DNA of 22,804 bases from CAZQDP01 sp964592375. GTDB taxonomy: Bacteria; Bacillota; Clostridia; RUG12999. How positions within the stretch are numbered: the first letter of the stretch is position 1; each line of letters opens with the position of its first letter. Shown piece by piece: positions 8,317 through 17,630 of this stretch. A program made the translations under genes and the position numbers. Where the stretch lies: positions 1 to 22,804 of the forward strand of contig CAZQDP010000036.1 of NCBI GenBank assembly GCA_964592375.1, written 5' to 3'. The notes beneath the pieces are model-generated. The model was given only the letters and a program-made list of their open reading frames with translations, did no database searches and was not told the origin of the DNA.

Positions 8317-9229
8317 AATACCGCAACACCTCATCTACTATATTTGAGGCGGAAAAGTCAAACCATTTGATGCTTGCATCACGGCGTAGCCACGATAGCT
8401 GGCGCTTTGCATATCTGCGGCTCATGGTTTTTACAATATCGATAGCTTCTGTGATACTGCAAAGCCCATCGAATACATCCAATATTTCTTTGTACCCTAT
8501 CGCCTGCATTGATGTATGCTGTCTGCCGCATCCGATGGCAATTAAGCTTTCCACTTCCTCCATAAGTCCTAGGCGGATCATTTGGTCTACTCGGCTGTTT
8601 ATTCTGGAATAAAGCAGCGCTCTCTCTCCTGTTAGGCCTATGTATACAGTTTGAAAAGGACTGTCAAAATTTTTACTGTCTGCGATATGTTTTGTTTGGG
8701 GTATTCCCGTAAGCTCAAATACTTCAATGGCTCGAATAATTCTTTTGATATCATTCGGGTGCAGTCTTTCCGCTGCTGCGGGATCAACCTGCGAAAGCTT
8801 TTCATGCAGATATGCATTGCCTTTTTGCGCGGCCAATTTGGTATAATGCTGCCGAAGCTTAGCATCTCCTTCGCTACCCTCACTAAGCTTTATGTTGTCA
8901 ATTAGTGTATTGATATACAGCCCCGTTCCTCCTGCCAAAATGGGTAAATGCCCTCTTTGGTGGATCTGAAGAGCCGCTTGTGCTGCCGCCTCCACGTAAG
9001 CGGAAACATTATATTCTGCCGTGGGCGGCACCACATCAATCATATGATGGGCTATGCCGGCCCGCTCCTCCATGCTCGGCTTTGCCGTTCCAATATCCAT
9101 GTGCTCATATACCTGCATAGAATCCGCGGATATAATCTCGCCACCCAATCGCCCTGCTATTTGCACTGCCAGAGCGGTTTTGCCGGAAGCAGTGGGCCCT
9201 CCTATCACAAGCATGGGAATTTTCCTCAT
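8264..9229 (-). CDS. miaA: tRNA dimethylallyltransferase MiaA
   Basis: Transfers a dimethylallyl group from DMAPP to N6 of A37 in tRNAs reading UNN codons, making i6A37. The P-loop GPTASGKT is at residues 11-18, followed by the DSMQVY motif with D36, GGTGLY and the C-terminal TMSRRYAKRQLSWLRRD signature. At 321 residues it is of ordinary length. The ATG at 9229 has AGGAG seven bases upstream and follows mutL by 14 bases. The last 17 or so codons overlap hfq in another frame. MiaB, which methylthiolates this same base, is encoded in the same gene run at about 16.2-17.6 kb. Confidence 0.97.
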   Translation of the reverse strand: MRKIPMLVIGGPTASGKTALAVQIAGRLGGEIISADSMQVYEHMDIGTAKPSMEERAGIAHHMIDVVPPTAEYNVSAYVEAAAQAALQIHQRGHLPILAGGTGLYINTLIDNIKLSEGSEGDAKLRQHYTKLAAQKGNAYLHEKLSQVDPAAAERLHPNDIKRIIRAIEVFELTGIPQTKHIADSKNFDSPFQTVYIGLTGERALLYSRINSRVDQMIRLGLMEEVESLIAIGCGRQHTSMQAIGYKEILDVFDGLCSITEAIDIVKTMSRRYAKRQLSWLRRDASIKWFDFSASNIVDEVLRYYEQTSGQPTGHFPECGT

Positions 9230-9243
9230 CTGTTCTCTCCTAT

Positions 9244-11079
9244 TTATGTTCTTTTAAAAAGCTTTTCAATGAAGCTTTTTTCCAGTGCAACGCTAACCGG
9301 TCTCCCATGGGGGCATACCATTTTCCACTCGCCGCTTAAAATCTTTTTTGCAAGATTTTGCATTTGTACCGGGCCCAAAGGTTTATTGCCCTTCACCGCT
9401 CCCCGACACGCTACGGTATGCAATGCGGCCTCCACCTTGACAGACCAATTCTTTTGGGTGTTTTTCATGACATTGTTTATTATTTCCTGAATAATGTCTT
9501 TTATTCGCTGGGGTTCTATTGCAATTGGTACACTTCGCACCGCAATGTCATTATTTCCAAATGCATCAATTTCAAAGCCGAGCTGATCAAAAAATTCCTT
9601 ATTCTCCCTTGCAAAAGCAAATTCCACGGGGGATAATGCGATCACCGAAGGAACCAACAGCGGCTGTGGATAAATTTCCTTATTTTCATGCATTTGCATC
9701 AGCTGCTCAAATAGGATGCGTTCGTGGGCGGCATGCTGATCGATTAAAATCATATGATTATCTTGTTCCACAATGATATAGGTACCGAATACTTGGCCCG
9801 ATACCACAAAGTCCCCGATTTCCTCCACCGGAAGGGTAGTGCGTATCACCTGCTGATCCTCCAGCGTATTCCTTAGTGGTTTTTGCACTGGTTGCATTGG
9901 CAGAGGCCTGCTCTCCATGGGTTTTTGTACCTCTTCTCCGCTAATGGGATGGCTCGTGAGGGGTGGCAACTGGGTCTCTTCTTTTAATAAGTTTTTATTC
10001 TCGTAGATGCCCTGCCTTTGCGGTGGTGCCTGCGATAAAATCACAGGCGGCGTATAAATTCTTTCGGCCGTGTCACTCCGAAGGGTTGGGATGGAAGCTG
10101 CCTTGATGGCATTTTTACACGCCCAATATACTGCCTTGTACACCTCCTGCTCAAAGGCGAACTTTACCTCTAATTTGGCCGGATGCACATTGACATCTAC
10201 CGTTGTCGGATCAACCGATAGTTTAATGATGGCCACAGGATAATGACCGGTGGTCATCTCTCCCTTGTATGCTTCCTCAATGGCCGCCGTCATGGTTCTA
10301 TTGACCACATACCGTCCGTTCACAAAGCAAGTCTGCATGCTTCTGTTCTTACGAGCAAGCGATGGAATTCCCACAAGGCCGCTTACCGATATGTTTCCCT
10401 CCTTGTAATCAATGCCCAAAAGAGCGGAGGCCACTTCTCTGCCATATATGCTATAGGCTGTGTTTTTTAGTTCAAAATCACCCGCGGTAAACAGCTTTTC
10501 CTTTTGATCCGAAATGAGACGAAAGGAAACCTCTGCATGTGCAAAAGATAGCCGACGTAGCATTTCCTCGATATATCCCGCTTCCGTATAATCCTTTTTT
10601 AAAAACTTCATTCTGGCAGGTGTATTGTAAAAAAGATCACGCACAAAAATGGCAGTGCCCTCGGGGCATCCCCATTCACCGCTCCAGACTACATTTCCGG
10701 CCTCCAGTGCCACCTTATAGCCTACCTGCATGCCGGGCATTTTGGTTAAAAGCTCTACCTTCGACACGGCGGCAATACTGGCAAGCGCCTCGCCTCGAAA
10801 ACCCAATGTCATAATATGGTCAAGGTCGGATGGATCGGAGATTTTGCTGGTGGCATGGCGCAGAAATGCTGTTGGTGCATCATCGGGATGAATGCCGGAG
10901 CCATTATCCATCACCTTGATGAAGCTTACCCCACCGGCTTTTATTTCTACTGTAATGGAGGTTGCCCCCGCATCAATTGCATTTTCAACAAGCTCTTTGA
11001 CCACTGATGCAGGTCGCTCTACTACTTCTCCCGCCGCAATCATATTGGCCAGCCCGATATCCAGTACTTTAATGAGCAC
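9244..11079 (-). CDS. mutL: DNA mismatch repair protein MutL
   Basis: Couples mismatch recognition by MutS to strand incision. The N-terminal GHKL ATPase has IAAGEVVERPASVVKELVEN, DNGSGI and TLGFRGEALASI. A long linker (about 345-430, Pro/Gln rich) leads to the C-terminal domain. The nuclease motif DQHAAHERILFE begins at residue 447, with ACRGAVK near 557 and CPHGRP near 589, so this is an endonuclease-type MutL as expected where MutH is absent. The start is a GTG at 11079 with GGAGG seven bases upstream; the length is 611 residues. The gene follows mutS but is separated from it by an SLH-protein gene. Confidence 0.97.
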   Translation of the reverse strand: MLIKVLDIGLANMIAAGEVVERPASVVKELVENAIDAGATSITVEIKAGGVSFIKVMDNGSGIHPDDAPTAFLRHATSKISDPSDLDHIMTLGFRGEALASIAAVSKVELLTKMPGMQVGYKVALEAGNVVWSGEWGCPEGTAIFVRDLFYNTPARMKFLKKDYTEAGYIEEMLRRLSFAHAEVSFRLISDQKEKLFTAGDFELKNTAYSIYGREVASALLGIDYKEGNISVSGLVGIPSLARKNRSMQTCFVNGRYVVNRTMTAAIEEAYKGEMTTGHYPVAIIKLSVDPTTVDVNVHPAKLEVKFAFEQEVYKAVYWACKNAIKAASIPTLRSDTAERIYTPPVILSQAPPQRQGIYENKNLLKEETQLPPLTSHPISGEEVQKPMESRPLPMQPVQKPLRNTLEDQQVIRTTLPVEEIGDFVVSGQVFGTYIIVEQDNHMILIDQHAAHERILFEQLMQMHENKEIYPQPLLVPSVIALSPVEFAFARENKEFFDQLGFEIDAFGNNDIAVRSVPIAIEPQRIKDIIQEIINNVMKNTQKNWSVKVEAALHTVACRGAVKGNKPLGPVQMQNLAKKILSGEWKMVCPHGRPVSVALEKSFIEKLFKRT

Positions 11080-11110
11080 GAGTGCACCTCCTTTTCATGA
11101 TTTGAGACTT

Positions 11111-13009
11111 TTACTGCGCTACGCCTACCATAAATGCATGAAGGCGCACGGCAATGACCACTGCCATTTCTCTGGTTGTGGTATCATTTGGGCCAAACTC
11201 ATTGTTTGTCCCCTTCATCAGTCCGTTCTTCGCCATAAATGCTACTTCGATTTTTGCCCAGTCGGAAATTTTCTCTTTATCAAGGAAGGTGATTTTTTCT
11301 TCGGAGCCATCCACCTTTTCGGGCGCAATTGCTTTTGCAAGCCTAGTCAGCATAACGGCAATTTGCTCCCTGGAAATAAGACTTGACGGCTCAAAGGTCG
11401 TATCGGTAATGCCTTTCACAATGCCAATCTGTGAGGCTTTTAGTATTCGAATATCCTTTGTATCGGTAAATGGATTTTTTTCGGGCAATGGTGCCACTTT
11501 CTTTGTTGCCTTTTCATACATGGCAACGGAGATGGCCGCAAATTCGCCTCTGGTAATGGGTTTGCTCACATCACCCCTTACCTCCTCCGTCAATAGTCCT
11601 AAAGTAGCCGCCTTGTCAAGCTCCGGGATGGCCCAACTGCTGGCGCCTTTGTATGCAGGTGCAGTCGCATCTGCGGATTGCACCATATAAACAATAATAT
11701 TAAGACCAGTTCCGGTGAGTGTTATGCTGTGCGTAGCAGTTTTATAACCATCCTTCGCAATAAAAAAGGTGTACTTTCCTGCCTCCGCTTCCACTATGGC
11801 TGTGCCGGCGCTCGATGTTGTTCCCTCTGCTACAAGGCTCTGGTCGGAGGATTTTACAGATATCTGCGCAGAGGCAATGCCTTTGTCATTTTCATCTTTT
11901 AGAGTAAAGTTTATTTTATATTTTGGCTGAGCAATCTGGTCTATGACAGCGCTGAGATTTACCGCGTTTTCCTTCACCGTAAAGCTTCCCTTTGCCGTGC
12001 TAAAATACTGCTTGGTCACCGCATATTGATACTCGCCGTCCTCTAAATTTTCTGTGGCAGTGCCTGCGGAGGAGGTATTGATGGTTGCCACTTCATTGCC
12101 TTCCCCCTTAAACACTTTGATTTCAGCTCCGGATTGTACCTTTTCACTGCTGTCCTTTACCGTAAAGGAGACCTTGTATTTTGGTGCTAGAAGGGATGTA
12201 ATGGTAATCTCACGGCTGATGGCCGCTTTTGCCATGGTGATGCTACCGCTGCCGGCATCATAATCCTGCTTCTGCACGGCATATGTATATACTCCGCTCT
12301 GAAGATAAACGGTTACACTGCCACCGGCTACGGTGGTATAAACCTGCGTGCTGTCGGATGGTTTAATCGTAATTTCCGCTCCTACAACCGGTGCACCTCT
12401 TTGGTCACTCACCTTAAAAGTGACCGGATAATGGGTGGTTTTCAGCACTGCATTCGCACTGTTTTCCAAAGGCACCGCCATGACACCCGTTTCCGAAGAA
12501 TAATAACTTTTTCCGATCTCGTATTGATAACGGTTATTGTCCATTCTGGTAATCACACTGCCACCGCCCCCGGTGGTAATGATTTTGATTATCCCCTTGC
12601 CCTCTATATCTTTGATGGTAATGCTTGCCCCGGCAATGCCCTTCCCATTCTCATCCTTTACGCCAAAGGTATAAGCAAAGCCCTGCGCTTTTTGCACAAC
12701 CGCAATCTCTGCGCTCGATGCAACGGAAAAATCCCCAGCGGCATTTTCATACCCATTGCAAGAAATCTTGTACTTGTAGTCGCCGGCTACTAAGCGAAGA
12801 CGCGCCTGTCCGGCAGAATTGGTGTAAATCGCCTCTTTCTCCTCTTGACCTGCAGAAATGATCACTTTTGCATATTCCACGATTTTTCCTTCGTTATCTT
12901 TCACGGTAAGCACAACGGGATAATCGGTATCCACCCCTAAAATGACCATGCCGGGCATACACGCTACCATCATGATCCCTACCATGCAAGCTGCAAGTAT
13001 TTTGTTCAT
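11111..13009 (-). CDS. Secreted repeat protein with five Ig/CNA-B-like repeats and three SLH domains
   Basis: A 632-residue exported protein. Residues 1-25 form a hydrophobic signal segment. Five related beta-rich repeats of about 78 residues follow (about 30-106, 112-188, 193-270, 277-355, 363-441). Each begins with a strand such as YKVSFTVKD or YPVTFKVSD, then a G-A-x-I-x-V/I motif, and ends with Y-x-Y/F-x-I/V-x-K-x-x-Y. This resembles carboxypeptidase-regulatory or CNA-B-like folds. Three SLH domains close the protein (about 457-502, 511-560, 572-627; ITRGEFA, ISREQIAVML, TTREMAVVIA), so it should bind secondary cell-wall polymer. The ATG at 13009 lies seven bases after mutS. Its place between mutS and mutL is unusual and says nothing obvious about function. 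The ligand and role of the repeats are unknown. Confidence 0.85.
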   Translation of the reverse strand: MNKILAACMVGIMMVACMPGMVILGVDTDYPVVLTVKDNEGKIVEYAKVIISAGQEEKEAIYTNSAGQARLRLVAGDYKYKISCNGYENAAGDFSVASSAEIAVVQKAQGFAYTFGVKDENGKGIAGASITIKDIEGKGIIKIITTGGGGSVITRMDNNRYQYEIGKSYYSSETGVMAVPLENSANAVLKTTHYPVTFKVSDQRGAPVVGAEITIKPSDSTQVYTTVAGGSVTVYLQSGVYTYAVQKQDYDAGSGSITMAKAAISREITITSLLAPKYKVSFTVKDSSEKVQSGAEIKVFKGEGNEVATINTSSAGTATENLEDGEYQYAVTKQYFSTAKGSFTVKENAVNLSAVIDQIAQPKYKINFTLKDENDKGIASAQISVKSSDQSLVAEGTTSSAGTAIVEAEAGKYTFFIAKDGYKTATHSITLTGTGLNIIVYMVQSADATAPAYKGASSWAIPELDKAATLGLLTEEVRGDVSKPITRGEFAAISVAMYEKATKKVAPLPEKNPFTDTKDIRILKASQIGIVKGITDTTFEPSSLISREQIAVMLTRLAKAIAPEKVDGSEEKITFLDKEKISDWAKIEVAFMAKNGLMKGTNNEFGPNDTTTREMAVVIAVRLHAFMVGVAQ

Positions 13010-13016
13010 ATTGCCC

Positions 13017-15641
13017 TCACTCTCCTTTTTCTTGTATCCTTTTCTTTAAATGAAATAAAATATTCATGGCCTCGATGGGAGATAGCGTATTGAGGTCCAT
13101 CCCGTCAATTTGACGGGCAATTTCGCAGTAAATTTCAGTTTGTTCATCTGGCTCATCACGGTGAGTAGCCTTGATCTGAACCTGCTTACGTTGCTGCCCT
13201 TCGCCCTCTTCTAATACTGCTAAAATTTCCTTCGCCCGCTTGGTGATATATTGTGGCACCCCAGCAAGCTTCGCCACTTCAATGCCGTAGCTGTCGTCTG
13301 CACCACCCTTGATAATCTTGCGCAGAAACACAATATCCTCTCCACGCTCTTTCACGGCAATGCAGTAATTCTTTACACCATCTACCTTATCCTCCAGCTG
13401 GGTTAGCTCATGGTAATGGGTTGCAAACAAGGTTCGTGCGCCAAGCCTTTCAATGTCCGCCACATATTCCAGCACCGCCCAAGCAATGGACAGTCCGTCA
13501 TAAGTACTGGTGCCTCTGCCGATTTCATCAAAAATAATAAGACTTCGTGCAGTGGCATTTTTGAGAATATATGCAACCTCGCTCATTTCCACCATAAAGG
13601 TACTCTGCCCGGCTGCCAAATCGTCCGATGCACCCACTCTGGCAAAAAGCTTGTCCACCACTCCGATATGTGCAAAAGCACAAGGCACAAAGCTTCCCAT
13701 CTGTGCCATCAGCGAAATGAGGGCAATTTGGCGCATATAGGTTGATTTTCCTGCCATGTTTGGGCCTGTGATAATTGCTAAGCGATCCTCTTTGCAATTT
13801 AAATGCGTATCATTGGGAACAAACATATCATCAATCATTCTTTCCACCACCGGATGGCGGCCGTCCCGAATAATCATTTGATCCGTCTTGTCCACAATCG
13901 GCCGATGATAGTGATACTTCGTTGCCGTATATGCTAAGGACAATAAGGTGTCTATCGTCGCTACAGTGCTCGCTGTTTCCTGCATGCGCCGATGTACCTC
14001 TTCCACCTTGTCTCGAATTTCGCAGAAAAGCCGATACTCCTCCGCTACAATCTTTTCCTCGGCACCAAGCACAAGGCTTTCAATTTCCTTCAGCTTTGGT
14101 GTAATATATCGTTCGCCGCCGGTCAGCGTTTGTTTTCGTATGTAATCCTCGGGCACCTTTGATACGTAGGAATTGGAGACCTCGATATAATAACCAAAAA
14201 CCTTATTAAATCCTACTTTCAGTGATTTAATGCCCGTTTTTTCCTTTTCGCTTTTTTCAATGTCTGCCAGCCAGCCCTTCCCCTCTGTTACCGCTCTTCG
14301 CAGGCGATCCACCTCTTCGTGATACCCTAACTTGATCAGTCCGCCATCCCGAAGGGATAAGGGCGGCTCGTCATGAACGCCCATCTCAATTAAACTGCAA
14401 ATATCTTTTAAAAGATCGAAATTTTGTGTCAATTGCACATTCATGGGGGCTCTCACCGAGGATAAGCAACGCAAAAGAGATGGCAGCTGCTGCAAGGATA
14501 GCTTCATGGCAATGAGGTCTCTGGCATTGGCACTTTTGCACACCACCCTGCCTATGAGCCTTTCCAAATCTCTCATATCCTTTAGAATTTCCCTGGCATC
14601 TTCACGCATTTGCATGGACTGCACAAATTCCTCCACCGCTTCTAGCCTGAGGTTGATTGCATCGCAGTCCAAAAGTGGTTTCTCCAGCCATCTGCGTAGC
14701 ATACGCGCGCCCATGGCAGTTGTGGTATTGTCAAGCACCCAAAGCAGGCTTCCCTTTTTCGCTCTTTGCCGCATGGTTTGGGTCAGCTCCAGACTTCTTC
14801 TGGCTCCCGGGTCAATGTCCATATACTCATTGACCGTATAATACTTTATTTCATGAATATGGCTATTTTTCTCAACGCCTGTTTTTTGAGTATCGGCAAT
14901 ATATAAAAGCACCATTGCCACAGAAATTGCCGCAAGGCTATTTGGCGGCACGCCAAAATCCTTTGCCTCTTTTCCTTTAAAATGTTCCTTGATAATCTTT
15001 CCCGCCTGATCTAAAGAGATTTCCTGCTCCGCCGCAGCATTTACAAAGCAACCTTCTGCATGATTTAAAATCTTTGAAAGCTCCTTCTTCTGCATGGTGG
15101 CTTTACAGGTCACAATCTCCGTAGGATTAAACCTTGAAAGTTCACTGCAAAGGCGAGATGGCAAATCCTCTGTGATGCAAGTAGCATACAGCTCACCCGT
15201 GGAAAAATCGGTAAACGCAAGACCCATTTCTTGCCCGTTTGTGCAAATGCAAGCCAAATAATTGTTGCAACCACCTTCAAGTACCTTCTCGTCCGTTAGC
15301 GTTCCGGGGGTTACCACACGCACAACCTCACGCCGTACCAGCCCTTTGGCCGCTGATGGATCCTCGGTCTGTTCACAAATGGCCACCTTATAACCCTTGG
15401 CAATTAGCCTCGCAATATATCCATCTGCCGCATGATAAGGCACGCCGCACATGGGGGCTCTTTCCTCACAGCCGCAGTCTCTACCGGTCAGTGTAAGCTC
15501 TAGCTCCCGAGATGCCGTTTTGGCATCTTCAAAAAACATCTCGTAAAAATCTCCCAGCCGATAAAACAATATGCAATCCGAATATTGACGCTTTACTTCA
15601 AAAAATTGCTTCATCATAGGCGTTAAATTACCAGTCTGCAT
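13017..15641 (-). CDS. mutS: DNA mismatch repair protein MutS
   Basis: Recognises mismatches and small loops and starts repair with MutL. The mismatch-binding Phe-x-Glu is in GDFYEMFFEDA near the N-terminus. The ATPase core has Walker A GPNMAGKST at about residue 626, the STFMVEM segment, Walker B LIIFDEIGRGTSTYDG and the ATHYHEL motif. I chose the ATG at 15641, giving 874 residues. It has GGAGG four bases upstream and begins MQTGNLTPMMKQF, the family norm. An upstream GTG at 15692 would add 17 residues unlike any MutS. The gene follows the YlbF-family gene, as ymcA precedes cotE-mutS in B. subtilis. Confidence 0.97.
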   Translation of the reverse strand: MQTGNLTPMMKQFFEVKRQYSDCILFYRLGDFYEMFFEDAKTASRELELTLTGRDCGCEERAPMCGVPYHAADGYIARLIAKGYKVAICEQTEDPSAAKGLVRREVVRVVTPGTLTDEKVLEGGCNNYLACICTNGQEMGLAFTDFSTGELYATCITEDLPSRLCSELSRFNPTEIVTCKATMQKKELSKILNHAEGCFVNAAAEQEISLDQAGKIIKEHFKGKEAKDFGVPPNSLAAISVAMVLLYIADTQKTGVEKNSHIHEIKYYTVNEYMDIDPGARRSLELTQTMRQRAKKGSLLWVLDNTTTAMGARMLRRWLEKPLLDCDAINLRLEAVEEFVQSMQMREDAREILKDMRDLERLIGRVVCKSANARDLIAMKLSLQQLPSLLRCLSSVRAPMNVQLTQNFDLLKDICSLIEMGVHDEPPLSLRDGGLIKLGYHEEVDRLRRAVTEGKGWLADIEKSEKEKTGIKSLKVGFNKVFGYYIEVSNSYVSKVPEDYIRKQTLTGGERYITPKLKEIESLVLGAEEKIVAEEYRLFCEIRDKVEEVHRRMQETASTVATIDTLLSLAYTATKYHYHRPIVDKTDQMIIRDGRHPVVERMIDDMFVPNDTHLNCKEDRLAIITGPNMAGKSTYMRQIALISLMAQMGSFVPCAFAHIGVVDKLFARVGASDDLAAGQSTFMVEMSEVAYILKNATARSLIIFDEIGRGTSTYDGLSIAWAVLEYVADIERLGARTLFATHYHELTQLEDKVDGVKNYCIAVKERGEDIVFLRKIIKGGADDSYGIEVAKLAGVPQYITKRAKEILAVLEEGEGQQRKQVQIKATHRDEPDEQTEIYCEIARQIDGMDLNTLSPIEAMNILFHLKKRIQEKGE

Positions 15642-15693
15642 GTTACCTCCAAATTGTGCTATGCAAAGTACCCCAATCTCCTCACAACACACT

Positions 15694-15721
15694 CTAATCT
15701 CTATTCTCTAATTTCTAATCT
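15694..15721 (-). repeat. Heptanucleotide tandem repeat (4 copies) between the YlbF-family gene and mutS
   Basis: On the minus strand four 7-base units stand head to tail directly after the YlbF-family stop codon: AGATTAG, AAATTAG, AGAATAG, AGATTAG. The two outer copies are identical and the inner two differ by one base each. The tract lies upstream of the mutS ribosome-binding site and codes for nothing. It could be a slippage-prone spacer or a protein-binding repeat; I see no further evidence. Confidence 0.8.
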
Positions 15722-15722
15722 C

Positions 15723-16121
15723 TCAATGGCATCCCCCGCCGCAACTGCCGCAACTGCCACCACAGCCCTCCGGCTCTTCTCCGGTCACATAGTAACGAAT
15801 AATGCCGTCTATCTCTCCTAGCAAAGCTTCCATGTCTTTTTTGGCTTCCAAGTATTCCTTCATCACAACATTTTCGCTCAGCTTTGTAAATTCACTCGAC
15901 AGGCTCTCCCGAAGCCTTAACATATCCAGCGGAGTGATGTCTTCCTTTTGCGCCATGGCTGAGAGCTCTCCTCGCCGTAGGTTATACTCCTCCGTTAGCC
16001 TCATGGCCTCCTCATCTGCTTCATACACGGCACTGGCCGCTTGCAGACGTGCGTACTGTGGGCTTAACAAAATTGCCTCACCCAGTTCATTCGCTTTTTT
16101 TATTACATTACTTTCATTCAT
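15723..16121 (-). CDS. YlbF/YmcA (RicA-like) family protein with Cys-rich C-terminal tail
   Basis: A 132-residue, mainly helical cytoplasmic protein of the YlbF/YmcA family. In B. subtilis, YmcA, YlbF and YaaT form the Ric complex, which carries Fe-S clusters and tunes RNase Y-dependent mRNA processing, competence and sporulation. Here the helical core (about 1-115) ends in GCGGSCGSCGGGCH, four cysteines and a histidine in 14 residues, consistent with metal or cluster binding. The position between miaB and mutS matches ymcA, so RicA is the likely equivalent; sequence alone does not separate it from YlbF. The ATG at 16121 has AAGGA about ten bases upstream. A weak promoter-like pair (TTGGCA / TATATT, 15-base spacing) lies in the 71-base gap upstream. 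Confidence 0.85.
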   Translation of the reverse strand: MNESNVIKKANELGEAILLSPQYARLQAASAVYEADEEAMRLTEEYNLRRGELSAMAQKEDITPLDMLRLRESLSSEFTKLSENVVMKEYLEAKKDMEALLGEIDGIIRYYVTGEEPEGCGGSCGSCGGGCH

Positions 16122-16192
16122 CTGTTTTCTTTCCTTTCATGGTAGCTAGCAGCAAAATATAAGAAACATTATTTTGTGCCAACTTCACTTTT

Positions 16193-17620
16193 TTATGCTT
16201 TTATCTCCCCTGTAATATACCATTTCTCCGCCCCTGTAATTTGCACATTCACAAGTTGCCCCACAAGGCTTTTCTCTGCCCGAAAATGCACCAGCTTATT
16301 TGTACTCGTTCGTCCGCTGAGCATGCTTTCATCCGATTTACTCTCGCCCTCTACCAGTACCTCTACCACTTTCCCAATATAGCCATCACTGCTCTTTTGG
16401 CATATTTCCTCTTGCACGGCAAGGAGCTCATCAAAATGTTGTTGGTGTTCCTCTGCACGAAGGTCATCCTCCATGTCCGCCGCGGGCGTTCCTTTTCGCC
16501 TCGAATAGATAAAGGAATAAATATTATCGAACCGAACAGATTTGATCACATCCATGGTATGGGCAAAATCCTCGTCTGTCTCCCCCGGAAAGCCTACAAT
16601 CACATCCGTGCTAAGGGCAATGCCGGGAATGCGCCGTTTCAGCTTGTCAATCAGCGCAAGATATTGTTCCTTGGTGTACTGCCTGTTCATCAGCGAAAGG
16701 ATGCGACTGCTTCCGGACTGAAACGGAAGATGCAGGAATTTGCATACATGCTCGCAATCTGCCATGGTCTCTATCAGCCTATCGCTTAAATCCTTTGGGT
16801 GGGAGGTCATAAATCGAATGCGGGAAATGCCCTCAATTTCATTTATGGTCCGTATCAGTGATGCAAAATCGGGTGCTCCTTCTCCCAAATCCTTGCCATA
16901 TGAGTTCACATTTTGCCCTAGTAGTGTCACCTCTTTGTAGCCTTTTTTCGCCAAAAGAGAAACCTCCTCTATGACATCCTGCATCCGGCGGCTACGCTCC
17001 CTACCTCTGGTATAGGGCACAATGCAGTAGGAACAGAAGTTGTTACAGCCCTGCATCACGGTAACCCAAGCACTTGCACCACTGCCTCGAAGCGCCGGCA
17101 AGCCTTCTGCAAAGCCATCTGTATCCTCACCAATTTCATAAGATTTTTTGCCCGACTTTAGCCGATACATCAGCATGGAGGGCATTTTATATATTTTATG
17201 TGTACCAAACACAATATCTACATACGGGTAGGACCTTTTAATTTTGTCTACCACATGGGGTTGTTGCATCATACAGCCGCAAACAGCAATCACAAGCGCT
17301 TTGTTTTGCGTTTTCAGTCTTTTGAAGGAGCCGATATTGCCGTAAATTCGAAACTCGGCACCCTCTCGAACGGCGCAGGTATTGATAATAATAAAATCCG
17401 CCGCCTGTGCATCTTCAGTAAAACCATATCCCATTTCAAGGAGCATTCCCCTGATTATTTCCATGTCTGCTTCATTTTGCTGACAACCATATACCTGCGC
17501 AAATGCCAGCGGTTTTTTCCCGGATGCGGCAAACATATGCCTCACCTGCGCCATAATCTGCTGCTGTTCCAAAAGCTTCCATTGTGGCACAATGATGTCC
17601 TTTTCGTTTCCCAAAACCAT
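16193..17620 (-). CDS. miaB: tRNA-2-methylthio-N6-dimethylallyladenosine synthase MiaB
   Basis: A radical-SAM methylthiotransferase that converts i6A37 (made by MiaA) to ms2i6A37 in tRNA. The N-terminal domain has the three auxiliary-cluster cysteines C46 (VYGCQQNE), C82 (NTCAVREGA) and C116 (VCGCMMQQ). The radical-SAM CxxxCxxC is C192, C196, C199 (GCNNFCSYCIVPYTRGRERS). A C-terminal TRAM domain follows (VVEVLVEGESK, GRTSTNKLVHF). The start is uncertain: AAGGAGG lies one base before the ATG at 17620 and seven before a TTG at 17614, while a TTG at 17638 overlaps the acsV stop. Numbering here uses 17620 (475 residues). The gene begins within about 10 bases of acsV. Confidence 0.95.
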   Translation of the reverse strand: MVLGNEKDIIVPQWKLLEQQQIMAQVRHMFAASGKKPLAFAQVYGCQQNEADMEIIRGMLLEMGYGFTEDAQAADFIIINTCAVREGAEFRIYGNIGSFKRLKTQNKALVIAVCGCMMQQPHVVDKIKRSYPYVDIVFGTHKIYKMPSMLMYRLKSGKKSYEIGEDTDGFAEGLPALRGSGASAWVTVMQGCNNFCSYCIVPYTRGRERSRRMQDVIEEVSLLAKKGYKEVTLLGQNVNSYGKDLGEGAPDFASLIRTINEIEGISRIRFMTSHPKDLSDRLIETMADCEHVCKFLHLPFQSGSSRILSLMNRQYTKEQYLALIDKLKRRIPGIALSTDVIVGFPGETDEDFAHTMDVIKSVRFDNIYSFIYSRRKGTPAADMEDDLRAEEHQQHFDELLAVQEEICQKSSDGYIGKVVEVLVEGESKSDESMLSGRTSTNKLVHFRAEKSLVGQLVNVQITGAEKWYITGEIKA

Positions 17621-17630
17621 TCCTCCTTGG

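Noticed and set aside
8317..8334. Longer hfq start at 8334
   Set aside because: The extra residues are not Hfq-like; the ATG at 8316 has a well-placed GAGGTG and gives the standard N-terminus.
12934..13009. Lipoprotein signal in the SLH protein (MVAC near residue 17)
   Set aside because: Met at the -3 position is a poor lipobox and the hydrophobic stretch continues past the Cys; an ordinary signal peptide is at least as likely.
15642..15692. Longer mutS start (GTG at 15692)
   Set aside because: The added 17 residues are unlike MutS, and the ATG at 15641 has its own GGAGG.
16241..16789. Plus-strand open frame of 182 codons opposite miaB
   Set aside because: Antisense to the conserved miaB coding region; no recognisable product.
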